Shown in pieces: positions 42,976 through 53,872 of a stretch of DNA of 64,000 bases. Source of the DNA: Merluccius polli (Eukaryota > Chordata > Actinopteri > Gadiformes > Merlucciidae); assembly GCA_030340625.1 (NCBI GenBank), contig JAOPHQ010002277.1:124001-188000 (forward strand), in the 5' to 3' direction. The notes beneath the pieces were generated by a model. It had not been told where the DNA came from, searched no databases, and saw nothing but the letters and a program-made list of their open reading frames with translations. How positions within the stretch are numbered: position 1 is the stretch's first letter; each line of letters begins with the position of its first letter. The translations under genes were made by a program, and so were the position numbers.

Positions 42976-44489
42976 TGGAGGATAAGATGGATGCACTGGC
43001 ACAGTTTTTTATGTGAGCTCACATAGCATTATGGGAACGCTAGGGAGTAGAGCGGAGAAACGAGTGGCAGGAAATATTCTGGAAAATGAGTTGATGACAA
43101 ACAGGGACAAAATATCTATATATACAAACACATCATAGATAGATAAAGAGATGGGGAGCGAGGAAAGAGGGCGTGGGAGACGTAGATGAGAAATATAGAT
43201 AAGGGGAGAGTGCTTTTTTATGAATACTATGCATGTGTTTGATATCTGCTTGAAGATCAGGTAGGGGAGCAAAGTAGCAGGGAGACGTTTTATGCTGCCT
43301 ACAGCAGCATAAAACTGTGAAGCCAATAAACGTCTTCCTCCTCCTCCTACTCACACACACATCAGACAGGGAGTGTCTTCCTCATCCTAAGGCCCTCCTT
43401 TTGAAACACCATCAGCTTCCTCTCATCACACCGGTATAAGAGAAACCAGTCCAGGCGGCCATATTTCTCAGCTAAATCCCCCTGTGTAATTATTAGTTTG
43501 GAGAGTTAGAGATGGACACATAAATAGAGAAGCACTTCAGAGAGTAGCACACGGTAGCACAATATCGAGTGGATGAAAATAGATCCAAAAAAAATGTGTG
43601 GGCTGATGCGAAATACGTGCACGTGTTCATCACATTTTGTTTGATGCGATGGGTTTAATTAGTTTAATGTAACGATTAGCTACGCAGTTATATTACTTTT
43701 TAAAGGGAATGCATAGCGCAGCAAAGAATGCTTTACTAAATATTGAAGAGGCTTCTTATGCAAAAGCAAAGACACGCTACACTAGCTAGCAACAGGGCTA
43801 GGCTAGCTAGCTGGGGGGCACAAACTGTTTCAATTGACATACAGTAAGGGACCACATGCTATGGGGTGGACTGTTCCTTTAATCTACCTTCTTCTTGATA
43901 ATGAAGCCAGGTGTGTTCACATTCAGAACATGATGACTCAAACTCCCAGTGGCCGAAGCCCAGGGTACAAACAGTGCTGTGTATTCAAAGTAGGCTGCCT
44001 ATTTTTTTTCTTTAAGAGATGGTGACTAAGGTGGTGCTGAGAGGTGCCTTGAGAGATTAAGGCTTGTAAAATATTCACCTAATCCATTACCCCAGTGTCT
44101 CATCCCAGAGCTGACTTGGTTTGGGCCATACAAGTCATACTTCAAAAGTGCGATGTGTGCCATGATGTGTTCAGCAACCACACTGTAAAAGCTGCATGGA
44201 CCTCAGCATGAGGGCAACTACTCAGGTTAATAGATGACATAAATATGCATGCACACACATACACACAAACACACACACATACATAGCCAGGATTTGATAA
44301 GATGTGTGTAATGCATTGATGTGTGCTGGAGAGATATGTGTCGTGCATGTTGTAATCTCTTCATTTGATTAAAACACATGCAAAGTATGTCTGCAAGTAA
44401 AACTAGCTCAAAACGTATTCACTGAAAATGCGAAAAGCTGCTTCACGTATGCACCCAAACCTCATAACCCACCATGAAAGTAGGAAAAT

Positions 44490-44727
44490 AATATTGTGGA
44501 AGCTTTGGACACCATTGTACTGCCCTTTTTTGCTCATTTGTCCAAGGCATTTGATACCATCAATCAAGGCATTTTACGCCAGAGATTATCATAGGCCAGT
44601 TAGACCAAGCTGTTGATTGGTTCTCAAATTACCTCTCCAACCATAAACAATGTGTGCAGTTCAGTGCTCTTTCCTCCAGCTTTCTTAATGTCATCCAAGG
44701 TGTGCCACAAGGTTCAGATTTAGGACC
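44490..44727 (+). pseudogene. LINE reverse transcriptase, left part (split by hAT)
   Basis: Frames read LSKAFDTINQ, VDWFSNYLSNHKQCVQFSAL and VIQGVPQGSDLGP. These are reverse transcriptase motifs of a CR1/L2/Rex1-type LINE, distinct from the L2 copies at 21-30 kb. Frameshifts and stops are present. It is cut at LGP by the hAT at 44728 and resumes at 58911. Confidence 0.75.
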
Positions 44728-45100
44728 AGTGTTGTGCTAGTTACTGAAAAATAGTAACTAGTTACAGTTACTAGTTACTTTGTAAAAAAGTAACTCAGTT
44801 AGTAACTCATTTACTTAAACCAAAAAGTAATGCGTTACTGAGAAAGTAACTTTTTAGTTACTGTAAAACGTTCTTCCAATGCTCCCATTAAATAAAGGTT
44901 GATTGATTGAGTTCCCCTCTCACCGTCATTTCAGTTCTGTACTGATGCTGAATAATACAAACTGTTGATTAAAACAACCGTTTCAATTCATTTGCATCCA
45001 CATAACTGAATCTAATCATCCAAGCAATATGATCCGTTGTGCACCAACACAAACCTTGACACATCACCAAAGTATTGCACCAAATGGGGGGGGGGGGTGC

Positions 45101-45305
45101 TGTTGTGATGTTCTTTGAGGAAGAAGGCCGCCGACATAGCTTTAGCTCTATTATCTATGAAGCAAAAGGAGGGGTATTGTATTGTTCACGCGTGGAGCGA
45201 CTCTTAGCTGAATATCTAATGGATACGCTGCCTCTAGAGTTTCTGACCTCTTCCGCTTGTGTGCGCTTGATGGTACCTGGGCAGGCGTGGCCTCTATGAC
45301 GCATA
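45101..45305 (-). mobile_element. 3' LTR of the Trp-primed element, second part
   Basis: Ends (plus strand TGTTGTGATGTTCTTTGAGG) next to the GTGC duplication. Compared with the 5' LTR it lacks about 30 bp after GCCGACA. The 74-codon plus-strand frame here is an artefact of the reverse strand. Confidence 0.75.
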
Positions 45306-46311
45306 TGTAACCGAGCTTAATTGAATTTTATTTAAATGTATTTTTATTTTTATTTTTCACATTCTTTTTGTATTGTGAACTCCCCCAAAATTGTTTCCTA
45401 TGTAAATTGGTTCCACATGGTTATTTTCCATAGCATACCTTTTGTTTCCCTGGGGAGTAATTTGGCGTTGCACCTGTGTGTCTAGCTTCAGTGAGCGCTG
45501 ATGCTCGGAGCTGGTAGGTTACGTTTATATCTCTCTTTTCAATTGTCATCCTTATAGTAATTCACACTGCCTTGTGATATGCTTTTGGGTATACGGGAGA
45601 AATTCCCGATGTACAGACAACTTTCAGTCATTCAACTTTTGTTAAAAAACGGACTTTTAATTGTGTGCGATGTTTTGTCAACATGTCTTAAGCTAGCGGC
45701 ACGTTACTACAGGGTTTCCCGACCGCGTGGGATTTAGTATGAGGAAAAGATCGCTGCATGTCTGTGTTGATATTTTGAATGCAGCCGTATGATTTAATGT
45801 GTAGTTAATTTTGTTTTCTTTATTTTGTAGAGTGGAGAGAGATTATATGGATTGTGTGTGACGCCTGTGTATTTTGTCTCCTCTAAAAAGGTATGCCTGT
45901 TATGTGTTTTGATATTGTTTATTGTATAAAACATAAAATGAGTTGTGTGAGGAAAAAAAGACAATTGATGTACTGTGTAACAAAAACCTTTCTTTATTAT
46001 ATTTGTATTACTTTATTGGTGTATATATTTTATATACTGTTTTTTATTTAACTAACTTCTTTGACAGTTTTATGCTTTGTTTACAGTTTTATAATTTATC
46101 TTCCACATGTATTCATAATTAGATAGGAATATATTAAGATAGCTTGAGTGAGCGCTGATGCTCGGAGCTGAGTGGAGAGAGATTATATGGATTGTGTGTG
46201 ACGCCCGTGTATTTTGTCTCCTCTAAAAAGGAATAAACCCTCCCAACTCAACTCCTGTGTGTGCCTCACTTAATGGGAAAAAAGACACAACGCAGAAACC
46301 CAGCAGTTACA
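45306..46311 (+). mobile_element. 5' LTR of the Ty3-type element
   Basis: It starts TGTAACCGAG and ends CAGCAGTTACA. A GGAATAAACC polyadenylation signal lies at 46230-46239. It contains a 31-bp plus 60-bp pair of segments that occurs once separated by a GT-AG segment and once joined (see the intron entry). Confidence 0.9.
45514..45830 (+). other. GT-AG intron-like segment inside the LTR
   Basis: Upstream flank GATGCTCGGAGCTG, donor GTAGGT, acceptor GTTTTCTTTATTTTGTAG, downstream flank AGTGGAGAGAGATTATATGG. At 46140-46230 the same 31-base upstream flank (one mismatch) and 60-base downstream flank (one mismatch) are joined exactly at the predicted splice points. The downstream flank of the first copy ends at a second strong donor, AAAAG|GTATGC (45891). 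The same layout exists in the 3' LTR (52891-53207 and 53517-53608), so it belongs to the family rather than to this copy. Confidence 0.75.
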
Positions 46312-46313
46312 AA

Positions 46314-46331
46314 TGGTGCCGTGACCCGGAT
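46314..46331 (+). promoter_or_regulatory. Primer-binding site, tRNA-His type
   Basis: TGGTGCCGTGACCCGGAT matches 17 of 18 bases of the complement of the vertebrate tRNA-His 3' end, two bases after the LTR. Confidence 0.8.
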
Positions 46332-46588
46332 TCTTCAGATCAGCCGCTGCAGATCGCCGAGGTTATGCTGTGAGCAAGTAAGCGTATCGTACAGCAAGCA
46401 GGAAGGATCCGTTGATCGTTGAGACCTTTGATAAGAAGTGTTTTTGTTTTATTGTGGCTGTGTTTTTCCACAATTTATCGTTACTTTTCCTCAAATACAG
46501 TGTACACGTGTCTCTGTACAGTTAAATATTATTTTAACATCATATTTTCACTGTTATATTCCACCATATTCATTGTGTTTAAATTATA

Positions 46589-47881
46589 ATGGATTTTACA
46601 CCATTTGGGAGGGGTAGAGGGTGGATGCAAGCAGGGAATGCAGAGCAAACTAGGAGGCCAGGCATTAGCAGCCCTCAGAGTACAGGTAATGGTACACCTG
46701 TAGCAAGGCAGATATTTTCCACTCCCGCCACTGCTAATAATGACACTCTGGCACAACTGCGTGACCTTTTAGGGGAGCTAGGAACTCATATTGGTGACAC
46801 TGTTGTGAGTCGCATATTAGCCAACCAAACACCTACCCCCACACTCAGTTGCCCACCCCCCATGCCTCCCCCTCCACTTGAGCCCATGCCCTCCCCAGTT
46901 GATATGTCTCGACTAAACATCATGGTAAAGGCAGCTGTCAAGGAACCAGTGATGTATAGAGGAGATGGCTCGGACAAATACTCAGTACATGAGTGGATAG
47001 ATGTGATGGACACTTACCTGCATAAAAAGAACTGTCCAACTTCAGAGCAGGCCGACGAAATCCTCAGTCACCTTTTGGGACGAGCTAAGAGTATCGTTAA
47101 AGTGGGGTTGAAGAGTAGTGCTGATATCAACACACACCCTGAAGTGGTATACGACATACTCCGAAGATACTTCAGTGACTCTCCCATGTCCAGCTTGCCG
47201 ATGGCTGATTTCTATTCTATACAGCCTGATGTAAATGAGAACCCTGTGGATTACTGGGTCCGGCTCAATACAGCAGCTGAGCACGCTGACCGGCATCTGC
47301 GGAAAAGTGGAGAAAAGATGGAGAACATGTCAGCGCAAATTGCTATGATGTTCATCAGGAACTGCCCCAGCCCCGAACTCTCCAGTGTGTTTCGGTGTAA
47401 GCCTATCAGCAAATGGTCAGCTGTGGAAGTGCAAGAGGCTATCGATGAGCATCAGAGGGAGCATCAGGCAAGGAAGAGGCCCATTAAAGCAGAGAAGTTC
47501 AAAATGGTGGCAGCAGCTGCCACTACCTGTTTACCTGTAGTTGAGGAGCTGACTGCAATGAGAGCTGGAGTTCAAGAACCTCCTACACAGCCAAAGGTGA
47601 GTGCAGTCACCTCTTCAGAAGTAGGGGCCTTAGAACGAGTACTGAGCATGCTGGAAGGTGTTCTGGCCAGAGCAGCTTCACCGGTCCAACAGCCGACCCA
47701 GTGGACACGCCCCACTTCTTGTCGTGTATGTGGTGACAAAACTCACATCACACGTGAACACTGCATGAAAGAGAAGAGGTGTTTCGGGTGCCTGGAACCT
47801 GGCCACACAAGGAGAGATTGCACACGAGCCGTACTACGGCAAACCCAAGCAGAGAACCGCACACCCAACCAGGGAAACTGA
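46589..47881 (+). CDS. Gag of the Ty3-type element, intact
   Basis: 430 residues from the ATG at 46589, 277 bases after the LTR. The N-terminus is Gly/Arg-rich (FGRGRGW) and a Pro-rich segment lies near residues 80-105. A capsid-like retrotransposon gag region spans about 110-290. Two zinc knuckles close the protein: an atypical CX2CX4HX5C at 378-392 and a canonical CX2CX4HX4C (CFGCLEPGHTRRDC) at 398-411. It assembles the particle and packages the element RNA. The UGA stop at 47879-47881 directly follows a slippery heptamer, so a fraction of ribosomes would shift into pol. No disabling change is visible. Confidence 0.9.
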   Translation: MDFTPFGRGRGWMQAGNAEQTRRPGISSPQSTGNGTPVARQIFSTPATANNDTLAQLRDLLGELGTHIGDTVVSRILANQTPTPTLSCPPPMPPPPLEPMPSPVDMSRLNIMVKAAVKEPVMYRGDGSDKYSVHEWIDVMDTYLHKKNCPTSEQADEILSHLLGRAKSIVKVGLKSSADINTHPEVVYDILRRYFSDSPMSSLPMADFYSIQPDVNENPVDYWVRLNTAAEHADRHLRKSGEKMENMSAQIAMMFIRNCPSPELSSVFRCKPISKWSAVEVQEAIDEHQREHQARKRPIKAEKFKMVAAAATTCLPVVEELTAMRAGVQEPPTQPKVSAVTSSEVGALERVLSMLEGVLARAASPVQQPTQWTRPTSCRVCGDKTHITREHCMKEKRCFGCLEPGHTRRDCTRAVLRQTQAENRTPNQGN

Positions 47882-47912
47882 GTCGCTCACACTGCGAAGT
47901 GCGAAGTGTGAG
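47872..47912 (+). promoter_or_regulatory. Predicted -1 ribosomal frameshift signal (gag-pol)
   Basis: The heptamer GGGAAAC (47872-47878) is in the correct phase (G GGA AAC) immediately before the gag UGA. A 7-base spacer is followed by an 8-bp perfect stem, CTCACACT (47886-47893) with AGTGTGAG (47905-47912), and an 11-base loop. The stem can be lengthened by GC/GCG pairing with a bulge. Pol lies in the -1 frame. GGGAAAC is a proven slip sequence in type D retroviruses; use here is inferred. Confidence 0.75.
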
Positions 47913-50900
47913 TGCGTCATGTCAGACCCTCAAAACTGAAGAAGACTTACACTCAATATATGAAGAGAGCTGCAAAACTACACCGGATGGCAGCGTCATG
48001 ATTTTCCAGAATATACACAAGCTCGAGAAGGCAGATGATCTATTCCACACTGATGTGCTAGTGAATGACCAAGTTGTATTGCACGCAATGCTAGACACTG
48101 GTTCAATGGCTTGTACAATGAGTGAAGAAGCAGAAGAAGATCTCTTCAAGGCAGGGTTGTTGTCAGAGGGTGCCCAGTCCAGCAAAGACATTTTTCTGGT
48201 GGGTTGTGGTGGTGTGCATGTTCGGCCCAAGTGCATTCACCAGTTAAATTTGAAAATCTATGGACAAGAAGCAATCGTGCCCACATTAGTCGTGCCAGGC
48301 CAGCGTGACCAAATGATAGTAGGCACCAATTTGCTGAAACACCTGCTACGCCAATTCAAGCAAGATCCCAGCTATTGGCGCGTGATGAGTAAAGCTGACT
48401 CCACTGGTGAACCAGGCATCGAACAGTTCTTGAGCATGCTCTCGGGCATAACAAGATGGAAAGGTGACATTATCCCAGACGTCATTGGAACTGTGAAACT
48501 TGATAATGCTGTGACACTGATGCCCAAACAGGGGCACATAGTGTGGGGAAAGCTTCCTGGAAAGGCTCCTATCTCAGAGGGAAGTACCATATTGGTGGAA
48601 CCGTCGAAGTCCCACTCAAACCGGAAAAGCATCATGGTAGGGAGAACTGTGGCATCAATGAGTGGAGACAGGTGGGTTCCTGTGAAGGTCGTGAACCCAA
48701 GTGACAAGCCTGTAACACTGAGGAGGAACATGAAGTTAGCTGATGTTTCACCATGTGTGGCACTTGAAGACTTCGAGCTCGGAGTGGACTATGTCGCCGA
48801 CACAGAGCTAAAAGCTCAAGGCCAAAGCGTAAGAGTAAACAATGACCACGTCCTTGACGCCTCTGTAACTCCCATCCTTCAGGATAAGCTTGCTGGTCTT
48901 GGATTGGACGGTATAGACATTAACTCTTGTGAAGTGTCCCCTTATTGGAAGAGTCAACTCGTGGAACTCATAGAGCGGCATGGAGATGTGTTCTCCAAGG
49001 ACAAGCTGGACTGTGGCTTGGCCAAAGATTTTGTCCACAGGATCCACCTGACTGATGAGCGACCCTTCCGTCTAGCCTACCGCCGTGTCCCACCAAGCCA
49101 ATACCAGAAACTAAGAGAAGTCCTTTCCGAGATGGAGGAGAAGAACATCATACGCAAGTCATCAAGTGAGTGGGCTTCGCCATTAGTACTGGTTTGGAAA
49201 AAGAATGGAGAACTACGCATCTGTGTGGACTACCGGTGGCTTAATGCACGCACAGTGAAGGATGCCCATCCAGTACCCCACCAAGCTGACTGTTTGGCTG
49301 CATTAGGGGGAAATGCCATATTCAGCGCCATGGACTTGACATCGGGGTTCTACAATGTCCCCATGCATGAACAGGACAAGAAGTTTACTGCCTTTACTAC
49401 ACCAGTAGGCCTCCATGAGTTCAATCGACTACCCCAAGGCCTGTGCAATAGCCCGGCGAGTTTCATGCGCCTCATGATGAGTGTCTTTGGAGACCAAAAC
49501 TTCTTGACCCTGTTGTGCTACCTCGACGATGTCTTGGTCTTTGCCCCGAATGAAGAGGAAGCCCTCAAAAGACTCGAAATGGTCTTTAAGCGGTTGAGGG
49601 GACATGGGCTTAAGTTGGCACCGAAGAAGTGCCATTTCCTTCGGAGAAGCGTCAAGTTCTTGGGCCACACCATTAACGAGAATGGAGTTGCCACTGATTC
49701 TGAAAAGGTTCAAGTTATCACAGACATGAGTGAAGCGGACTTGATGATGGAGGATGGAGTCACACCTTCAGCAAAAAAGATCAAGTCTTTCCTCGGTATG
49801 ATAATGTATTACCAGAGATTCATACAAAACTGTTCCAGTATGGCAAAGCCCCTGTTCTCCCTGACCGCCGCTGCCACTGGAAAGGCCAACGCTAAACGGG
49901 CTTCCCACTTCAAAAGGCTCAGCCCAGGTGATTGGACTCAAGAACAGAGCAACTCATTCAACCAACTAAAGGCTGCTCTGCTGAACTCAGTTGTGTTGGC
50001 TCATCCGGACTTTGGTCGCCCTTTCATCCTCTCAACCGACGCTTCATTGGATGGATTGGGCGCTGTACTCTCTCAAGTCCCTGAAGGAGGGAGCAAGGCA
50101 CGTCCCATAGCCTTCGCAAGCAAAGCCCTGACTCGCCCTCAAATGAAGTATCCGGCCCATCGTTTGGAGTTCCTCGCTCTCAAATGGTCTGTATGCGATA
50201 AATTCAGTCATTGGTTAAAGGGACACTCCTTCACTGTCTGGACCGACAATAACCCGCTAACCTACATCCTCACAAAGCCAAAGTTGGATGCTTGTGAACA
50301 GCGGTAGGTGTCAAAGCTGGCTCCATACGACTTCAGTATCCAATATATCCCAGGCAGCAAGAACATCATTGCGGATGCCTTGAGTAGACAACCCTTTATC
50401 AAGCCACGGGTCAGTGAGAGACTTATAGCAGAGCCGTATGGAGCTCTGCTGGAAGAAGCGCGGCAGATCCGAGATGACAGGATACAGGATGTGTTTCGGC
50501 TGAGCACCAACTGCCAAGAGGTAAAAATGGGCGGCTCTGAAGTGGCATGTAGTTCAATGAGCAGTGAAGAAGTGACAGCAGTCCTGGATGGTCAGATTGA
50601 GTGGGGTGAGGGACCCAAAGGACGAGCGATCTCCTGGCTGGCAAACAATGTACATAAGCTTGTTCCACCAGGTGAAAGTGCCTTACCTGTCTTCTCCCTT
50701 AAAGAGCTCCAAGACAAGCAACAGGAAGACATGATACTGGCAAGAGTCATTCATTATGTATCACGTGGCAGGAGACCATCAAGGAGAGAACGAGTCAAAG
50801 AGCCTTTCAAAGTCCAGAAAACTCTAAAGCAGTGGGAAAAGCTCAAGATGTTGGATGGCATCCTGTATAGAGTAACCAAAGACTCACTTACTGGGAAAAA

Positions 50901-52362
50901 GCGGTACCAGTATGTTGTGGCTGCATCACTGGCCAAGCAGGCTCTGCAGGGTGTCCATGATGAGGCTGGGCACCAGGGGCAGCACAGGACTTTATATCTG
51001 GCGAGGCAGAGGTTCTTCTGGACTGACATAGAACGAGATGTCCGTGAATATGTCAAATCATGCAAGCGCTGCGTGGTAAGCAAGACACCCGAACCTGAAG
51101 GGAGAGCGCCTCTCGAGAGCATCAAAACAACAAGCCCTCTCGAGATGGTCTGCATTGACTTTTGGTCAGCCGAAATCCCGAATGGAAATACTGTGGATAT
51201 CCTGGTCATTACTGACCATTTCACAAAAATGGCTCACGCCTTTCCATGTCACAATCAGTCGGCAAAGCAGGTTGCTCGTCAGCTCTGGGATCGATACTTC
51301 TGTATCTACGGCTTCCCGGAGAGAATTCACTCAGATCAAGGAGCCAACTTTGAGAGCCAGTTGATCCGAGAGTTACTGATGATTTCTGGCGTGAAGAAGT
51401 CGAGGACAACGGCTTATCATCCCATGGGAAATGGTATGGTTGAACGCTTCAACCGGACATTGGGAAGCATGATCAGAGCTCTCCCTCCAAGAGCCAAGCA
51501 AAAATGGCCCCAAATGTTGCAGACGTTGACTTTCGCCTACAATTGCACAGCCCATGAGTCGACAGGCTATGCCCCGTTCTATTTAATGTACGGGAGGATC
51601 CCCAGACTCCCGATTGACGTTATGTTCCACAATGTGGAGAGAGACTGTGACATCGCTGACTATGATAAATATGTCCTTAAACTGATGGAGGAGCTAAAAG
51701 AGGCATTATCATCTGCCCAGGCCAATGCTGTCACCAGTCAGCAGTACCAAGCTGAACTGTACAACAAAAGGACTAAAGGTCATGATATTGCTGAGGGAGA
51801 TTAAGTGCTCTTGTCAAACAAATGTGAAAGGGGACGCAAGAAGTTGTCGGACAAATGGGAGTCTGTCCCGTACGTGGTGGTCTCAAGAGATCCAAAGTGT
51901 CATACCTACCGGATAAGGAACACAAGCAGTGGCTGTGAAAAGGTTGTGCATCGCAACCGCCTCCTGTGCGCAAACTTTCTTCCACTCGAGTTGGAAGAAG
52001 AAGATGTTGAATCATCATTCATTGAGTCATCTGAGTCGAGCCACGGTGAGACACAAAGTCACTTGTCGGATGTGGCGACAGGTGGTGTAACAGAAGACAG
52101 AACAACCAGTTGGGTCCTGGACAGTACTTCTGCCAACCCACCATCAGGATGTCTTGACGCTGATGAAGAGCTTGATCTGGGTGAAAGTGTTAGCCAGAGG
52201 CCAATGAGTGTATCCAGTGTGGTTGATAAGACAGGCCATGGCAACGACCCCCCAAGCACAGCGATCAGTGTTGTCTCCCGTATAAGAACAAGGGTGGGCA
52301 GGCTGGTGAAACCTGTAGATAAACTCATTCAGAACATGACCCATAAGAAAATACTAGTTTGA
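47879..52362 (+). pseudogene. Pol of the Ty3-type element, two in-frame stops
   Basis: In the -1 frame relative to gag, with a single phase throughout. Aspartic protease: LDTGS (Asp codon 48094). Reverse transcriptase: WASPLVLVWKKNG, LPQGLCNSPASF and YLDD (49519-49530). RNase H: TDAS (Asp codon 50038). A TAG stop lies at 50305-50307, just after the RNase H core. Integrase: zinc-binding region near 50960-51080, catalytic Asp at 51157 and 51334 and Glu at 51442 (DD35E), with HSDQG and NGMVERFNR. A TAA stop lies at 51802-51804, before a GPY/F-type module (SVPYVVVSRDPKCHTYRIR). An acidic tail ends at 52362. Everything outside the two stops looks intact, so decay is recent. No chromodomain or envelope-like region is evident. 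Confidence 0.9.
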
Positions 52363-52682
52363 GTAATAAACCTCTGTGAACCATCCAATACTATTAGACA
52401 GTTCTTTAATCCAGTGTTTGGGTTGAACATGTGTTAAGTAGCAGTGATAATTATTAGATACTCCTTGTCTTGTGAAAGGTATATTTTTGTATTACCTTTT
52501 ATGAAGTAATGTGTAAGGTGGTGTAAAAGGCACCCTTTTTTTGCAAGTGTACCCAGGAGGGATGCGCAGCCCTCCTCGGTCATTTTCTCAGTGATATGAG
52601 TAACTAATGAGTTGCATAACGTGAATGTATTGGAGTACTCTGCTAAGTCTTTAAGTATTTTGGTGAAGTTCAGAGGGGAGTA
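52363..52682 (+). other. 3' untranslated region and polypurine tract of the Ty3-type element
   Basis: About 310 bp without a frame. The polypurine tract CAGAGGGGAGTA (52671-52682) directly precedes the 3' LTR. Confidence 0.75.
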
Positions 52683-53689
52683 TGTAACCGAGCTTAATTG
52701 AATTTTATTTAAATGTATTTTTATTTTTATTTTTCACATTCTTTTTGTATTGTGAACTCCCCCAAAATTGTTTCCTATGTAAATTGGTTCCACATGGTTA
52801 TTTTCCATAGCATACCTTTTGTTTCCCTGGGGAGTAATTTGGCGTTGCACCTGTGTGTCTAGCTTCAGTGAGCGCTGATGCTCGGAGCTGGTAGGTTACG
52901 TTTATATCTCTCTTTTCAATTGTCATCCTTATAGTAATTCACACTGCCTTGTGATATGCTTTTGGGTATACGGGAGAAATTCCCGATGTACAGACAACTT
53001 TCAGTCATTCAACTTTTGTTAAAAAACGGACTTTTAATTGTGTGCAATGTTTTGTCAACATGTCTTAAGCTAGCGGCACGTTACTACGGGGTTTCCCGAC
53101 CGCGTGGGATTTAGTATGAGGAAAAGATCGCTGCATGTCTGTGTTGATATTTTGAATGCAGCCGTATGATTTAATGTGTAGTTAATTTTGTTTTCTTTAT
53201 TTTGTAGAGTGGAGAGAGATTATATGGATTGTGTGTGACGCCCGTGTATTTTGTCTCCTCTAAAAAGGTATGCCTGTTATGTGTTTTGATATTGTTTATT
53301 GTATAAAACATAAAATGAGTTGTGTGAGGAAAAAAAGACAATTGATGTACTGTGTAACAAAAACCTTTCTTTATTATATTTGTATTACTTTATTGGTGTA
53401 TATATTTTATATACTGTTTTTTATTTAACTAACTTCTTTGACAGTTTTATGCTTTGTTTACAGTTTTATAATTTATCTTCCACATGTATTCATAATTAGA
53501 TAAGAATATATTAAGATAGCTTGAGTGAGCGCTGATGCTCGGAGCTGAGTGGAGAGAGATTATATGGATTGTGTGTGACGCCCTGTGTATTTTGTCTCCT
53601 CTAAAAAGGAATAAACCCTCCCAACTCAACTCCTGTGTGTGCCTCACTTAATGGGAAAAAAGACACAACGCAGAAACCCAGCGGTTACA
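52683..53689 (+). mobile_element. 3' LTR of the Ty3-type element
   Basis: It starts TGTAACCGAG and ends CAGCGGTTACA. About 99.4 percent identical to the 5' LTR by my count, including the intron-like layout. Confidence 0.9.
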
Positions 53690-53861
53690 CATAATATGCT
53701 CTGATTGGCTAGTGTTGAGCACCCGCCCCCAGTGTATTATGTGTGCTGCCATCTGGTGGCCAGGTGCGGTTAATACAGCTTATATATTTGTTCCTGTTCC
53801 CTTGTGGCTATGTGAGGATATTACAGCCTGTTGATACATATGCTGTTATTTATTCGTCACA
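53690..53861 (-). mobile_element. 3' LTR of the Trp-primed element, first part
   Basis: Start of the LTR in minus orientation; continues at 45305-45101 after the inserted Ty3-type element. CATA at 53690-53693 is the second copy of that insertion's target duplication. Confidence 0.75.
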
Positions 53862-53872
53862 GTCCCCCCTTG
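53862..53872 (-). promoter_or_regulatory. Polypurine tract, Trp-primed element
   Basis: On the minus strand CAAGGGGGGAC lies immediately before the 3' LTR start TGTGACGAATA. Confidence 0.65.

Larger units (their letters stand above)
38918..44489. other. Long gene-free stretch, purine-rich arrays and microsatellites
   Basis: I find no exon with a recognised domain. It holds purine arrays (39313-39612, 42770-42975), (TC)n at 40160-40210, (CA)n at 39948-39970 and 40338-40366, and (GA)n near 41640-41670 and 41830-41858. A GC-rich patch at 41230-41430 with an open 133-codon frame (41033-41434) and a CATCG|GTGAGA donor-like word could be a host first exon, but nothing supports it beyond composition. 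Confidence 0.5.
45306..53689 (+). mobile_element. Ty3/gypsy-type LTR retrotransposon with His-type primer site
   Basis: 8.38 kb: LTR 45306-46311, primer site, gag, pol (protease, reverse transcriptase, RNase H, integrase, in that order), polypurine tract, LTR 52683-53689, flanked by CATA (45302-45305, 53690-53693). The two LTRs are about 1006 and 1007 bp, and I count about six differences, so the insertion is young relative to its surroundings. Domain order places it in Ty3/gypsy (Metaviridae-type); no envelope-like frame is seen. Gag is intact; pol has two in-frame stops and no frameshift. Confidence 0.92.

Noticed and set aside
51805..52362. A separate gene after integrase
   Set aside because: It is in the same frame as pol, directly after a stop, and begins with the GPY/F-type module, so it is the pol C-terminus.
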